Notes under the pieces: model-generated
Told to the model about the DNA's origin: nothing
Database searches by the model: none
Seen by the model: the letters and a program-made list of their open reading frames with translations, nothing else
Program-made: the position numbers and the translations under genes
Shown here: positions 1 to 12,400 of the stretch, in pieces
Layout: each line of letters begins with the position of its first letter
Numbering within the stretch: position 1 is the stretch's first letter
IMG/VR virus record: IMGVR_UViG_3300048102_000188
Location: 1-31,948 of that record
Direction: 5' to 3' (one strand)
Source of the DNA: a virus
Length of the DNA stretch: 31,948 bases

Positions 1-37
1 ATTATATCTACATATGTTTTAGAGAAGTGTTTTTGAT

Positions 38-388
38 ATGCCTTACAAAGATAAAGAAGAAAATCGTAAGTACCAGCGCGAGTGGGCGAAAAAGAATTCA
101 AAGACTATTAAATCAAATCAAATTGGTTCTCAGAGGAGAAAGCAGATAGTAGAGGATGCAAAGAAGCATTCATGTATCATTTGCAATAAAGACTTTCATC
201 CTGTACAAATGGATCTTATTCATGTAGATCCATCACCAAAAAAACATAGTGTATCGAAATTATTACAGATAGCTAGTTACAAGACATTACAAGAAGAGAT
301 TGATAAGTGTGCCCCAATATGTGCAAACTGTAATAGACTACTACAGAATGGTCATGTAGATCTACCAGAACTCATTGTCATGCCATAA
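38..388 (+). CDS. HNH-endonuclease-like protein, divergent active site
   Basis: A 116-aa protein with the layout of small phage HNH nucleases. It has a basic N-terminus of the MPYKDKEENRKYQREW type (residues 1-16), a zinc-ribbon pair C46-x2-C49 and C95-x2-C98, and a central LIHVDPSPKKHSVSKL stretch that corresponds to the usual FHHxDPxxK core. H62 would be the catalytic histidine and D64 a structural residue. The second motif, normally NCHR, is NCNR here (N97, N99), so the metal-binding histidine is replaced by asparagine. HNN variants exist in the superfamily, so activity is not excluded, but the nuclease could also be decaying or act only in DNA binding. Position next to a late structural gene is typical of free-standing phage homing endonucleases. 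It is followed by a hairpin and a late promoter. The family call is fairly secure; activity is uncertain. Confidence 0.75.
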   Translation: MPYKDKEENRKYQREWAKKNSKTIKSNQIGSQRRKQIVEDAKKHSCIICNKDFHPVQMDLIHVDPSPKKHSVSKLLQIASYKTLQEEIDKCAPICANCNRLLQNGHVDLPELIVMP

Positions 389-405
389 GGTTCAAATCTC
401 ACTAC

Positions 406-420
406 TTCTAAATTTTAGAA
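406..420. repeat. Short perfect inverted repeat (7-1-7)
   Basis: TTCTAAA and TTTAGAA flank a single T just after the HNH-like gene. It is AT-only at the core and could be a weak RNA hairpin, or chance in AT-rich DNA. It lies directly upstream of the stronger hairpin at 424-449. Confidence 0.35.
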
Positions 421-423
421 CCC

Positions 424-449
424 ACCAGTATTTTCAGTCTTCTACTGGT
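424..449 (+). terminator. Hairpin, probable terminator of the HNH-like gene
   Basis: ACCAGTA (424-430) and TACTGGT (443-449) form a perfect 7-bp stem with a 12-nt loop. The last base of the right arm is the first T of the TATAAATA late promoter. There is no clean U-tract, only TATAAATAAA, so termination is inferred from position. A transcript reading in from the left would meet this hairpin before the structural gene. Confidence 0.5.
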
Positions 450-456
450 ATAAATA
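449..456 (+). promoter_or_regulatory. T4-type late promoter TATAAATA
   Basis: An exact match to the T4 late-promoter core (TATAAATA), recognised in T4-like phages by the gp55 sigma factor with the sliding clamp. It lies 39 bp upstream of the ATG of the giant structural gene, giving a 5' leader of roughly 30 nt. No -35 element is expected for this class. It is the only exact match I noticed in the window, and it sits where a late virion operon should begin. Confidence 0.8.
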
Positions 457-495
457 AACCCGAGGACAAAGTATCACCGCAGGGTCAGAGTAATC

Positions 496-3400
496 ATGCC
501 ATTAACACGTTTAGATAACCTTATTAGTTCCAAGACTGGTAAGTATCTTTATGTTTCGCCAGACGATTTTAACGCAACGGATGCGTTATCTAACCGAGGC
601 AATTCACCAGTAACACCTTTTAAGAGTATTCAGAGAGCATTCTTAGAGATTGCTAGATATTCTTATCTACCTGGTTTCCAGAACGATAGGTTCGACCAGT
701 TCAGCATTATGCTGATGCCTGGTATTCACTATATTGATAACCGTCCTGGTCTTGTTGACACCAGCGGTATTGATGTATTTGGATTTGATCAAGCTACTAA
801 TGCTTGGACTGATGATAGCATCCTAGACATCTCTAACCCAGATAACGTCTTCTATAAATTTAACAACACTGAGGGTGGTGCAATCATCCCTAGAGGTTCT
901 TCACTCGTAGGTTATGACCTAAGAAGAACTGTTGTTCGTCCAATGTACGTTCCCGACCCTGCAACAACGGAACGTGAAATTCCTCGCTCTGCAATCTTTA
1001 ACGTAACTGGTGGTTGTTACTTCTGGCAGTTCACTATTAAGGATGGACAAACTACATCTGAATCTCCTCTCTACGATAACTCTGAAGGAAGTGGTTTAGT
1101 CTATTATGATCCTAAAGATTTCGCAAAAAAATCCGCACCAAATTTTTCTCACCATAAGCTAACTGTATTTGAATATGCTGATACAGAAGAGTTAAGTCTT
1201 TTCTATAGAAAAATTGCAAAAGGTTTCTCTGCATATCAACCTACAATTGATGATCCTGGTGAATTTGATTTCAGGGTTCAAGAGAACAGAATTGTTGGTC
1301 CTTTATCTGACTCTAGAGTTATTGAGTCTTTAACTCTTGCAGATGCTACAACTGATCCTAGTATTCCTGCATCCACTGCAGAAATTACAGTAACAACTAA
1401 AGTTGATCATGGATATTTTGCTGGTCAGTTTGTTGCTATTGCTAATACAGAAATTGATGATGTATTAGAAGGTATCTTCCAGATCAAAGAGATTGATCAG
1501 AATGATGCTCGTAAATTTAAGTATGAAGTTCCATTCGTTGTAAGTGGAATTGGTAGTAATATTGTATCTGGTCAGACAGTTAGTGTTGACACTACTCCTG
1601 CACTAGGACAGAATGCACAAACATTAGCAGAGGTTGACTCTGTTGAATCTGCATCACCATATGTCTTTAACGTATCGATTAGATCTACGTGGGGTATTTG
1701 TGGTATCTGGGCGAATGGTCTTAAGGCAACAGGCTTTAAGTCGATGGTTATCGCTCAGTACACGGGCGTATCGTTACAGAAGGATGACAGAGCATTCATT
1801 CGTTATGATGAATATACTAACACATGGAACCAAGCATCACTAGTAGATGCATTTGCTACTGTTCCTTATCACACCAAGGGTGATAGCTATTGGAAGGATG
1901 AGTGGAGAAACTTCCACGTTCGTGCTTCGGATGATGCTTTCATTCAGAACGTTTCTATCTTCGCTGTTGGTTTCGCTGATCACTTCCTCATGGAAAGTGG
2001 TGGTGACATGTCTATCACCAACTCGAACTCTAACTTTGGTAATACATCTCTACATGCTATTGGTTTTAAAGGTTTCGCCTTTAACCAAGATAAGGGTGGT
2101 TTCATTACTGACATCATTCCACCTGAAGCAGTTGTTGACAATACTGCCAGCACTAAAAAGATTTCATATTATACTATTGATATTCAGGGGACATTACAAA
2201 CTTCCTCAAATTATACCAAACTATTCCTTGGTAATGATGACATCGTAGATCCTCTGGTAAGACCAGCTGCGACTATCACTGGTTATAGACTTGGTGCTAA
2301 GTCTAATGATAGACTATATGTCAAGTTAGATAATGCTCCTGGCACAGATGAATTCTTTAATGTACAACTAGAACCAACTGGTTTTGTTAAGTATGTTGCT
2401 AAGGGTTCTATTCTTAATCCTTCTGGTGGTGTAGTTAATAGTGTCTATGCAGATGCTGCTAACCTAATTGAATCTAACCGCCGTATGATTCAGGAGGAAG
2501 TCTTTGGATATATCCTAGAGAAGTATCCTAGACTCCAGAATATTCCTTATGTTAATCCTGGTCTAAATCCTGCAGGTAACAGATACTTTGATGCTCGTAA
2601 TTTAATTGCTGCTAACCGTCAAGAGATTGTTGATACAGCATTCGATGATATGATCACAACCTATGGATCTAGTGTGATCCAAGGTATTGGTGATGGTAAG
2701 TGTAAGAGAGATATTGGTCTGATTGTTGATGCTGTTGCAGAAGATCTTAAGGACGGTGGTAACTCTAACGTTATTGCTGCAACCAGAACTTACTTTGATG
2801 GTGATGGCAATCCACTAACTAATGGTTTAGTTGGTGAGGAAGACTATGCAACCTATGCATTCCGTAGAGCTCGTGATTTATGTAAACTTGCTATTGCTAA
2901 CCTACTAACTGTACAGGCAGATCTATATGATCCTGATCCTAACAGTAATCTTGCTCCTTATGGTATCAATGTCGGTAAGACAGGTTCTCAGGCAGAACTA
3001 GATGGTGATACAACTAACGGTGTAACGATTGACCTTGCACTTAAGGCAGATCCTGCATCCCGTTATAAGGACGCACGTAACAGAATTGTCGCCAATAGAG
3101 AGTTCATCCTAGATGCAGCACTTGCTGAGGTAAGTGTATATCATCCTGACTTCTACATTCCTGGCGACACACAAACCAATTCACAGTCTAGACTTGCTGA
3201 TGGATTTAGAATGATCCGTCGTAACTCTTCTGAGATTAGAGATAAGGCACTTGCAGCTATTGCTGTTGCTCATCCTAACTTCTATATTGATGGTGATAAT
3301 CAGACTGATGAAGGATCTAGATATGCATCTGCATATCGTTTGATTGCAAACAATAGAAACCAGATTATTGATGTTGCATTGGCAGAAACAACTGTACAAC

Positions 3401-6400
3401 ATCCAGACTATTACTTTGTTGGTGATCAACAGACTGATGCACGTTCAAGATATGCTGATGGTTATCGTTTAATCCAGCAAAACAAAACTGAGATTGTCAA
3501 CACTGCATGGACAAATACACTAGGACAGTATGCAGGCGCTGCAGCTACTGAAGTTAAGTGTAAGCGTGACATGGGAATCTTCGTTGATTCTGTATCTCTT
3601 GACCTCTTCGTTGGTGGTAACAAGTACGCACGTAAGTTTATTCAAGAATACTTCAATGCTGCTGGTAATGCTTGGATCTCTGGTGGTCTACAGGGTGAAG
3701 AGACTGAAAGTATCTACGCATTCAACCAAGCAAGAGATTTAATGAAATCTGCTGTAGCTAACCAGTTGAGTGTTCAGGATCTTAGTGTTACACCAGGTCC
3801 TGCACAATATGCTGGTGGTGGTGGAGATATTGCTAACACTAACGCTGGTGCATGTGATGATGTACAATCTGCAATCACAACTCTAGTTGATATTGTTACG
3901 ACACAGATTGCTGCTGGTAATCTCAATGCTTTACCTACCGAGACAGCATACATCGCAGGTCCTGGCGAAGAGAAATGCCGTAGAGATATTGGTATCTTTG
4001 TTGATAGTATCGCACTTGACTTGTTCTGTAAGGGTAATGTTTACACTCACAGATTTGGAGCAGAGTTCTTTACAGATGCTTCAACTCCTGAGTTCTCATT
4101 CAACTCAGCGGTATACAATACCAACTTCAATAAAGCTGCTGAGACGATCAAGAAAGCGATCACTAATCAACTTTACGAGAAAGATCTATTCAGAACAGCA
4201 GACAATGCACCTGGCTCAGCATATGGTCAGGTATCTAAGGATTACACACCACATGGTGCAACTTATGATGCAGCAACTGGTGATATGGTTCTCAGTATCG
4301 CTAACCATGGTTTAAGTAATGGCGATCGTGTTAAGATTGCAGATTCTGGAGTTGTATTTACATGCACTATGGATAGCAATGGTAGTAACCATGCATATCC
4401 ACGTAATACAGACCCTGCATCTGGTCAGTACCTTGAGATTACTGCATCTACAACAGATAGTATCACAGTTAATGTTGGTGCATCTCCTGCTGGACAGCAA
4501 TACGATCATACATTTGTAAGTGCTGTTGCTAATTGTGTAAACTTTGCTGGTAACACTGCTAATCAACTAATCGACGCTCAGACTGCTCTATGCTCTGACG
4601 TTCAATCTGCTGTTGACTCACTAACAAGTATTGTAACTACAATTCTTTCTAATGGCAACCTCAGCACCATGCCTATTGAGGTTAACTATGGTAGTGGTAG
4701 AGGTCCTGGCGAACTTAAGTGTGCTCGTGACATCGGTTACTTTATCGATGCTATCTCCGTTGATATGTTCTGTGAAGGTAATAAGCATACTAGAACATTC
4801 ACTGAGCAATACTTCACTAATGCTACTACACCTCTAAACAACGGTCTTGTTGGTGAAGAAGCAGAAAGTGTTACTGCTTTCAACACTGCTCTTAATGAAA
4901 TGAAGAGAGCAGTTACCAACCAACTATACTATAAAGATCTCACTGTCACTGAGGGTGAAAGTCAATGGGGAGATGGCAATGGCACTGTTGCTAGAAATTC
5001 TTCTACTGCATGTGCTGATGTTCAGAATGCTATCACTACACTAGGAACTATTGCTACTGATGCAATCACTGCTGGTAATATTACTGGTGGTATCTGGAAC
5101 TCTGCTGCTAACGCTGGAACGTTCATTACTGGCGAAGCTAAGTGTCGTAGAGACCTTGGCATCGTTGTTGATGCTGTTGCACAGGATCTCTGGTTTGGTG
5201 GTAACGAGTTTACTATCGCTGCAACTAAGGAATACTTTAATAACAATGCATTAATTGCTAACGGTGTTGATGCTGAAGTTGCACCTTCTATCACTGCATT
5301 CAAGCGTGCTGAAGATTTAATGCAGCGTGCATTAAACAACGTTTACTATGATCGTGACCTTAATATTACACTAGATCAGACGGGTGATCCACCAATTGTA
5401 GGTGACATCGAGTGTGATGCACATGACATGGTAACCTCTAACCTAGACTTCATTGCAGAAGAAGCATATCTTCGTATGATTGCTGCATATCCTGCTTACA
5501 CACCACAGGCAAACAATACTGCACAAGATTGTAAGGATGATGTTATTACTGTCCTTAAAGAAGTCATGTGGGACGTTAAGTTTGGTGGCAACTACAAGAC
5601 ATATGATGCTGCTAAGATCTATGTCACCAACTACGACTATCAAACTGGCACTAACATCTCTACTTTCCTTGATGCTGAGCGTGATGAAGCTGCTAAGGTA
5701 ATGCTTGAGGCGAAGAACATCGCCATGCAGGTTATCAAGAATGAAACCGTAACTGTTGATGCTGCTAACACCAAGACTCAGGTCATTGATAATACTATCG
5801 TAGAAGACTGGGATGCAACTGAACTACTACCTAAGTGTGGTTCTGCTGTAGCTGCTGTTGATACTTTGTTTGGTATCGTTATTCAAGCGATTGGTAATGA
5901 TGGTGGCGTAGGTAATCTTGATGGTGTAGTTAGAACTACTCTTGATGGTCCTGATCCTGCATGGAACAAGGCACTCAATGTTATCAGCACCACTGCTACT
6001 TCCGTTACACTTAACGTTGGTGCATCTGCATCTGGTGATCAATATCCACATACATTTATCGCCGCAGCTGCTGGTGCTTTAGTATCTGGTGGTGCTTATG
6101 CTCATACATTTGTAAGTGCATCTGCTGACGCTGTTAACGTGGTTAACGGTAGTCCATTAACACCAATTAATGCAACATATGATGCTGCAACTGGTGATCT
6201 AACTCTATACTTTGGAACTGCACACGGTGTAACTACTAGTGATCAACTATCTCTGGATAATAACTCACTCACATTCTCTTGTGATATGGGTAGAGATTCG
6301 ACAACTAAGACTTATCCTCGTGCTGGATCTGATCCTGTTGCTGGTCAAAATGTTAACCCAACTGCTGTAACTGCAACCTCTATTACAATTAATGTTGGTG

Positions 6401-9400
6401 CATCTCCTCTAGTTGAGCATAACGTATCTAACGCAGTATATGATTCTGCAACTGGTTCTATTGCTCTTACGATTGGTGCTCACACACTAACCTCTGGTAC
6501 TAGCGTCAAACTTAAGGAAGAATCTTTAATCTTCAAGTGTACTAAGGATCAGAATGTTATGACACATTCCTATCCTAGAGCATCTGGTAAGTACAGACCT
6601 GCTGCATATGCAGATGGCAACTGTTCTGATGTTCTTGCAACTGTTAACGCACTGATTGACATCACATGTAACTCTCTTAACGATGGTAACCTCAACAACT
6701 TACCACCTCTAAACAATGGTGAGTGGGATTGTGCAAACGTTCGTAGTTCTATCGAAGTTCTCTTTGATATTCTACAGGATGCAATCGTTGGTGGTACACT
6801 TGCTGGTCTACCTCCTCTTAACACTGGAGACTTCACAATCAATAACGAAGCATCTAAGTGCTTCCGTGATGTTACTTACATCGTTGATGCTGTTGTTAAT
6901 GACTTACGACTTGGTGGTAACCTCAACAGTATCCAAGCTGGTGAAGCATACTATGTTGGTAACAACCTAGAGTACATCGACGGTGAGAAGACTGAAACTC
7001 TAGATGCATGGAACTATGTCGGACAGATGGCAACTGCTGCCATGAGAAACTTCGATGTTCTTGCATTCAACTGTTCTACAACTACTGGTTCTGCAATCGT
7101 TGACGTTAACGATACTCGTGGCATCATTATTGGTATGGGTGTCAAGGAATACGATGACACTGATCCAACTGCACCAGCATATGTCAATGGATTGCTACAA
7201 AGTGGAGCAACTCAACTAGTATCTAATATCCCTGCTGGTACATATGTCAAGAACATTGTAAGTAATACACAAATTGAACTTGGTGTTAATGGTTCTAGAC
7301 TAACTGAAGGTAACACAGTCAACGCCTTACAGACTAGCACTACAACTGAACTATACTTTGTATATGAAAATGGTATTTGGGCAGATACATTACCCACAAC
7401 TAAGATTGTCGGTCCTGCAGGAACTGGTGAAGAGGTCATTCAAGACACCACAGTTTCTCCAACAAATAGAGAGTGTTCTGGTACTGCTAATGCTATTGAA
7501 ACGTTAGTTGGTAACATCACTACTATTATTAATAGTGGTCTTGGCACAGTTACTAGACAAGAGCAGACAGTTAACACTGCACTTCTTGCATCTAGAGCTA
7601 CAGTATTTACGATTGACGTTTCTGGTAGTGGTCCTTCTAACCCACATGACTTTGAAACTGGTACAGCAGTTAGATTGGTTCCACGTCCACGTTTCGATCA
7701 AGTAACTGGTAAGTATGTTGATGTTGATAAGCGTCTTGTTAGACTACCTAATGGTTTTGATACTAACAGAACATACTATGTCATTGCACCAGGTAGAGTA
7801 ACACAACCAGAGAACTACGGTGGTACATCATTCTTCGATGGTAGTGATCAAACTAGATTGATGCTTGCAACCTCTAGAGAGAACGCAGCATCTGGTATTT
7901 ACATCTATGCATCTGAAACAGATAGCATCGATAAGGATGTTGAGATTGATCTTTATCAGTTTGTTCTTGACGACAAGTATGATCTACACAATTATACTGG
8001 TGTATTAAGCACATCAGTTAACGCTGGTATTCAAACAGATGTATCTCACATCTTTGATGTTCCTAATGCTGGTACTACACCTCAGAAAGCATTCATCAGA
8101 GCTGTTGAAGGTGGTGTTCTACCTCTAATCTCACAGACCTATGTTAATGATCCTCAAGTTGCGGTAACTGATCCGCAGAACTCTGCTATCGGTAGAATCA
8201 ATCCTAACATTGAGTTCTTCACTCGTTATCAGAATAATAAGACACTTACATTACACAAGACACATGCTGATGCAATTAACAATGTAAATCCAATTACATT
8301 TGCAGCTGGTCAATCTGGTCTTGAGTTCAATGTTTATGCTAACAAGAGTCGTTCGCCAATGCGATTCGATCCTGGTTTCACTGATGCTACTGCAACCAAT
8401 GGTAAGTGGTACATCCAGTGTAAGGACGAGGTAACTGGTAGTGGTGATCCTACAGATAATATCTTCTGGAGAATTTCTCAATCTGATTACGCTGATAGAC
8501 AGAGATCCACTGACATGTGGTATGAGCGTCTAGAAGATAATCGTGATAAGGATGATAGAACATACAAACTACGTATGGTCATTCCTAAGTATCTTGAGAA
8601 TGCAAGAGATCCTATTAATGGATTTGTTCTTAAGACAAGAACTGATGACACACGTAAGTTAGTACCTCAGAAGGTTGTATTGAAACCAGTTGTTGGTACA
8701 GTATATGGTGCTCGTTTTGAAAACCCAGTACAAGCTGGTGAATATATTGGATATGATTCTGCTGATTTCAATACTAATAGTCTTAATTTAGATGCACAGT
8801 ATGATCCATTTAAAAAGGATCAAACAGGTGCAGGTATTGAGTATAGAGCATTTGCAAGATTCACATCTGGTATTCAGGCAACTATCCAATCTGGTCGTTA
8901 TGTAGAAGACGTTTTAGATCCTTCTATCAAGTATCTTGAGTTGAATCTATATGATCATGCTGTTGATACTAGAAACTTCCCTGGCTTGAGGAACGAGACA
9001 TTTACTACAGTTAAGATTACTGCTCCTCAAGGTGGTAACTTTGTAACTAGTAAGGTTGATAACCAAGCATCATCTCCTAACGCTATTAGTTTTGCTGGTA
9101 ATTCTTCTGGTTTAGCTAACGTTCATGCATATTATACAGTAAATGGTGAACATTACTTAATCATCAAGAACGTTCGTAGTGGTGATTTAGAGTATAGTGA
9201 ATATGCCAATACAAGATTCACTCAAGGCACTGTCTTTGCTGACATGCTTGAGGATCAGGACATGGGCAAATCGCTTCCTCTAAAAACTCAAATCAGAAAA
9301 AATAATCCCCAGTTTTTCTACAAGCAAAACGGCGCTAACGTTTACACTATCACACCTGGCGACAGAATTCAAGATGACGCTGGTGTTGAGTACTATGTTG

Positions 9401-12400
9401 ATAGCGTTGAAGATGCAGGAGTTATCGAAGATACATTCTATATCTTCGGATATGAAACTCTACAAAAGAGAATTTCTGGACAGCAAGATGGTATCTACTA
9501 TCTAACTGCCCTCCGTGGTAACGTTTCACCATTCCCAACTGGTGCTGGTGTAACTAACAACTTCAAGAAGTTTAAGTTCTCTCAACCAGTCAGTAAGCTA
9601 TATCCTCTTAACTATAGAAACGATCCTCTTTGGTTTAAGAAGTCTGGTACTTCACAAGAAGAAAAAGATCTATATGCTGCATTAATTGACCCACCACAGG
9701 TATACTCTGCTGCTGACAACTATGTACATGGTCTTGTCACAGTTAACGACTTTAAGAACTCTACAACCAGAGAGATGGTTGCAGACCTTACAGAACAACC
9801 TGCATTCTTGCTTAACACCTATACTGGTGGCAATACAATTCAAGCACAAAGTGGTAATGCAACTTCTGGTTCTGAAGATCGTAGGATTCCGATTTCTGGT
9901 GATAGCACAGTTCTCTCTGATCAGAGATATTATGTTGAACTTAGACGACCATCTATCGCTCGTGCTGGTAACCATACGTTTGAATATCTTGGTTTCGGTC
10001 CAGGCAACTACTCCACTGGTCTACCAGCTAGGCAGGAAGTCGTCCTAACACCTGAAGAGGACTTCTACGCACAAAGTAAGAAACAAGACGCTGGTATTGT
10101 CTTCTACACTGGTATTAACTCACAGGGTGATTTGTACATTGGTAACAGAAGAATCAATGCTATTACTGGTGAAGAGACATTCATCGATTCTGCTGCATTA
10201 GTAGATGATGGAGACGAGGATGATACATTAGGCGGTCTAGTTACTACCTTCGATACTCCTGTAACATTCAACCAGAATATTACAGTTGTTGGTGGTGATG
10301 GTGAACTAGTTAATACATTTGAATCACCAATTACTATCGCTGTTCAAGATTCTGATCTAACACAGTCAAGAGATGCATTAATCATTCGTTCTAACGTATC
10401 TTCTATTGATCCTGTAACACAACTAGAACAAGATGAGCAATTAGATAGAACTGCATTTGCTCCTCCTACTGATGGTGACATCAGACTTGGTAAAAACAGA
10501 ATTCAATCCGCTATTTTTGGATTTAATTCCAGAGGAAATGGTCAAGAATATAAGATTCAAACACATACTACAGGCGGTGTAGCTTCTAACGTTACTCCTA
10601 ATCAGTCTCCACTGATCGCTAATGGTGGATCTAGAATTGATGTATCTCAGTTTATCACTTATGGTGGTGTAATCGCCGCACCTGGCGATATGCTACTCAA
10701 GGGAGCTGAAGTTGGTAAAAACGGATCTATCGCATGGATTCTTTCTAACTACTTCTCTAATATTTCTAATAATCAGATTGATAACATCGAGTTTGATGGA
10801 ACCAATGTTGTTAAACTCTCATTCAGAGACTTTACCAGTGGTGTTGCACTCTCAGTTGGTAATGATATTGGCATCACATCTGGTTCTCAGATTAGAATTA
10901 AGAACTTCTACTATGATCCTAGACTAAACCTAACATGGCAGGTATACGCTGCTAAACCTGGTGATGCATTTAACCCAACAAATAACTACTGTCATTTCCA
11001 AGTTATTGATCAAATTCCACAAGATACACAAGCTTGGGAAAACATTATTGCTGGTACAGCTACTGGACAACCTAGTCCTACTATTGAATTCTCTAACTCT
11101 AACTTCAAGGAATTTGGAGTCATTGGTGCTGAAGCACTTAGAACAGAGACTGAGAGCATTGGTGAGTATAAGTTAGGCATCAACACTGTTGCTCGTGCTC
11201 CACATAGTGCATATGCAAATGCATGGGTAAATCCAACAACGACTGATCCTCGTGCAAACCTTGATGTTGTTGGTAACGCATTCATCAGTGGTAGAGTTAC
11301 AGGTGATTTCTTAGATCACACTAACTTCGCTGATCGTGATAAGACTGCAATCGACAATGCACTATTAATTGGTGGTGATAGTTCTGCTCCTAACGATGAG
11401 GCAGTCCTACGTGTTGCGACTACAAACGGTGGTCGTGTTGGTATTAATGTTGATAACTCTCAACTAGATAGAGCTCTGGTTGTAGATGGCACATCTAGAT
11501 TCACTGATGATGCTCGTTTTGAGCATGACATTGAAGTCAATGGTGATGATGGTGTAATTGCCGAGATCAGAACATCACAGACAACAGGTACATTTAACTT
11601 AGTTGATGATACCACATTTACTGGAACACTCAACATTGGTAGTCAGGTTGGCACATTCAACCTAGTCAATGATACTACTGATGATCAGTTTATCTACGTT
11701 GGTACTTCATCAACACACAGTAATATCTTCATCGGAACTACTTCTGATACACCTAGTTCTAATATTTCTAAGGTTGAAATTGGTGGTGGATATAACAATA
11801 ACGAGTCTCTATCCTTTACTAGAATCAAAACCAAGTCCTTTAAGGTTGATGGTGACTTCCAGCTAGGTGCGAGAAGAACAATTAATGATACTGTAAACCT
11901 AACCACTAGTGCAGGTAAAGTTTCATTCTTCTCTAACTCTGGTTCTGCTTCTATTCTTGATTTCGCACTTAATGCATCTGAAATCAACATTGCTGGTCAG
12001 GGTGGTCTAACCACAATTAACAACCAGTTGAGAGTTGTTGCTTCTGCACAGTTTGATGGAAACATCCTAATGTGTGGTGGTGTTGCGGCATTCTCCTTCT
12101 TAGGTGACAGGGCACAACTTGGATCCACTGCATTCGCTCATGCTGATGGTATTCTAAGTGATACATTATTCAATAAGAACATTGACATTCTTAATGTCTT
12201 AGTTCTACAGACAACTGATGAAGGTTACAACCAAGTTGATACTGCTGGTGCTGGTCTCTGGGGTGGTGCTGCTTATCAACAGGAAGTTACAAACATTGGT
12301 GGAGCACCAGCTGTTGAACCACAGACATTGGGTGTTCTAACTGGTGATGAATACTGGTTACCACTCAAGTTTGCACCTGTTAAGCAAAATGGTGATCCAT

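Noticed and set aside
388-402. GGTTCAAATC, similar to a tRNA T-loop
   Set aside because: The flanking bases do not form a 5-bp T stem, and no anticodon arm or acceptor stem is found around it.
5022-5339. Open reverse-strand frame under the giant gene
   Set aside because: One of many antisense or shifted frames kept open by the skewed codon use of the repeats; no ribosome site, promoter or recognisable domain, and the forward frame is clearly the gene.
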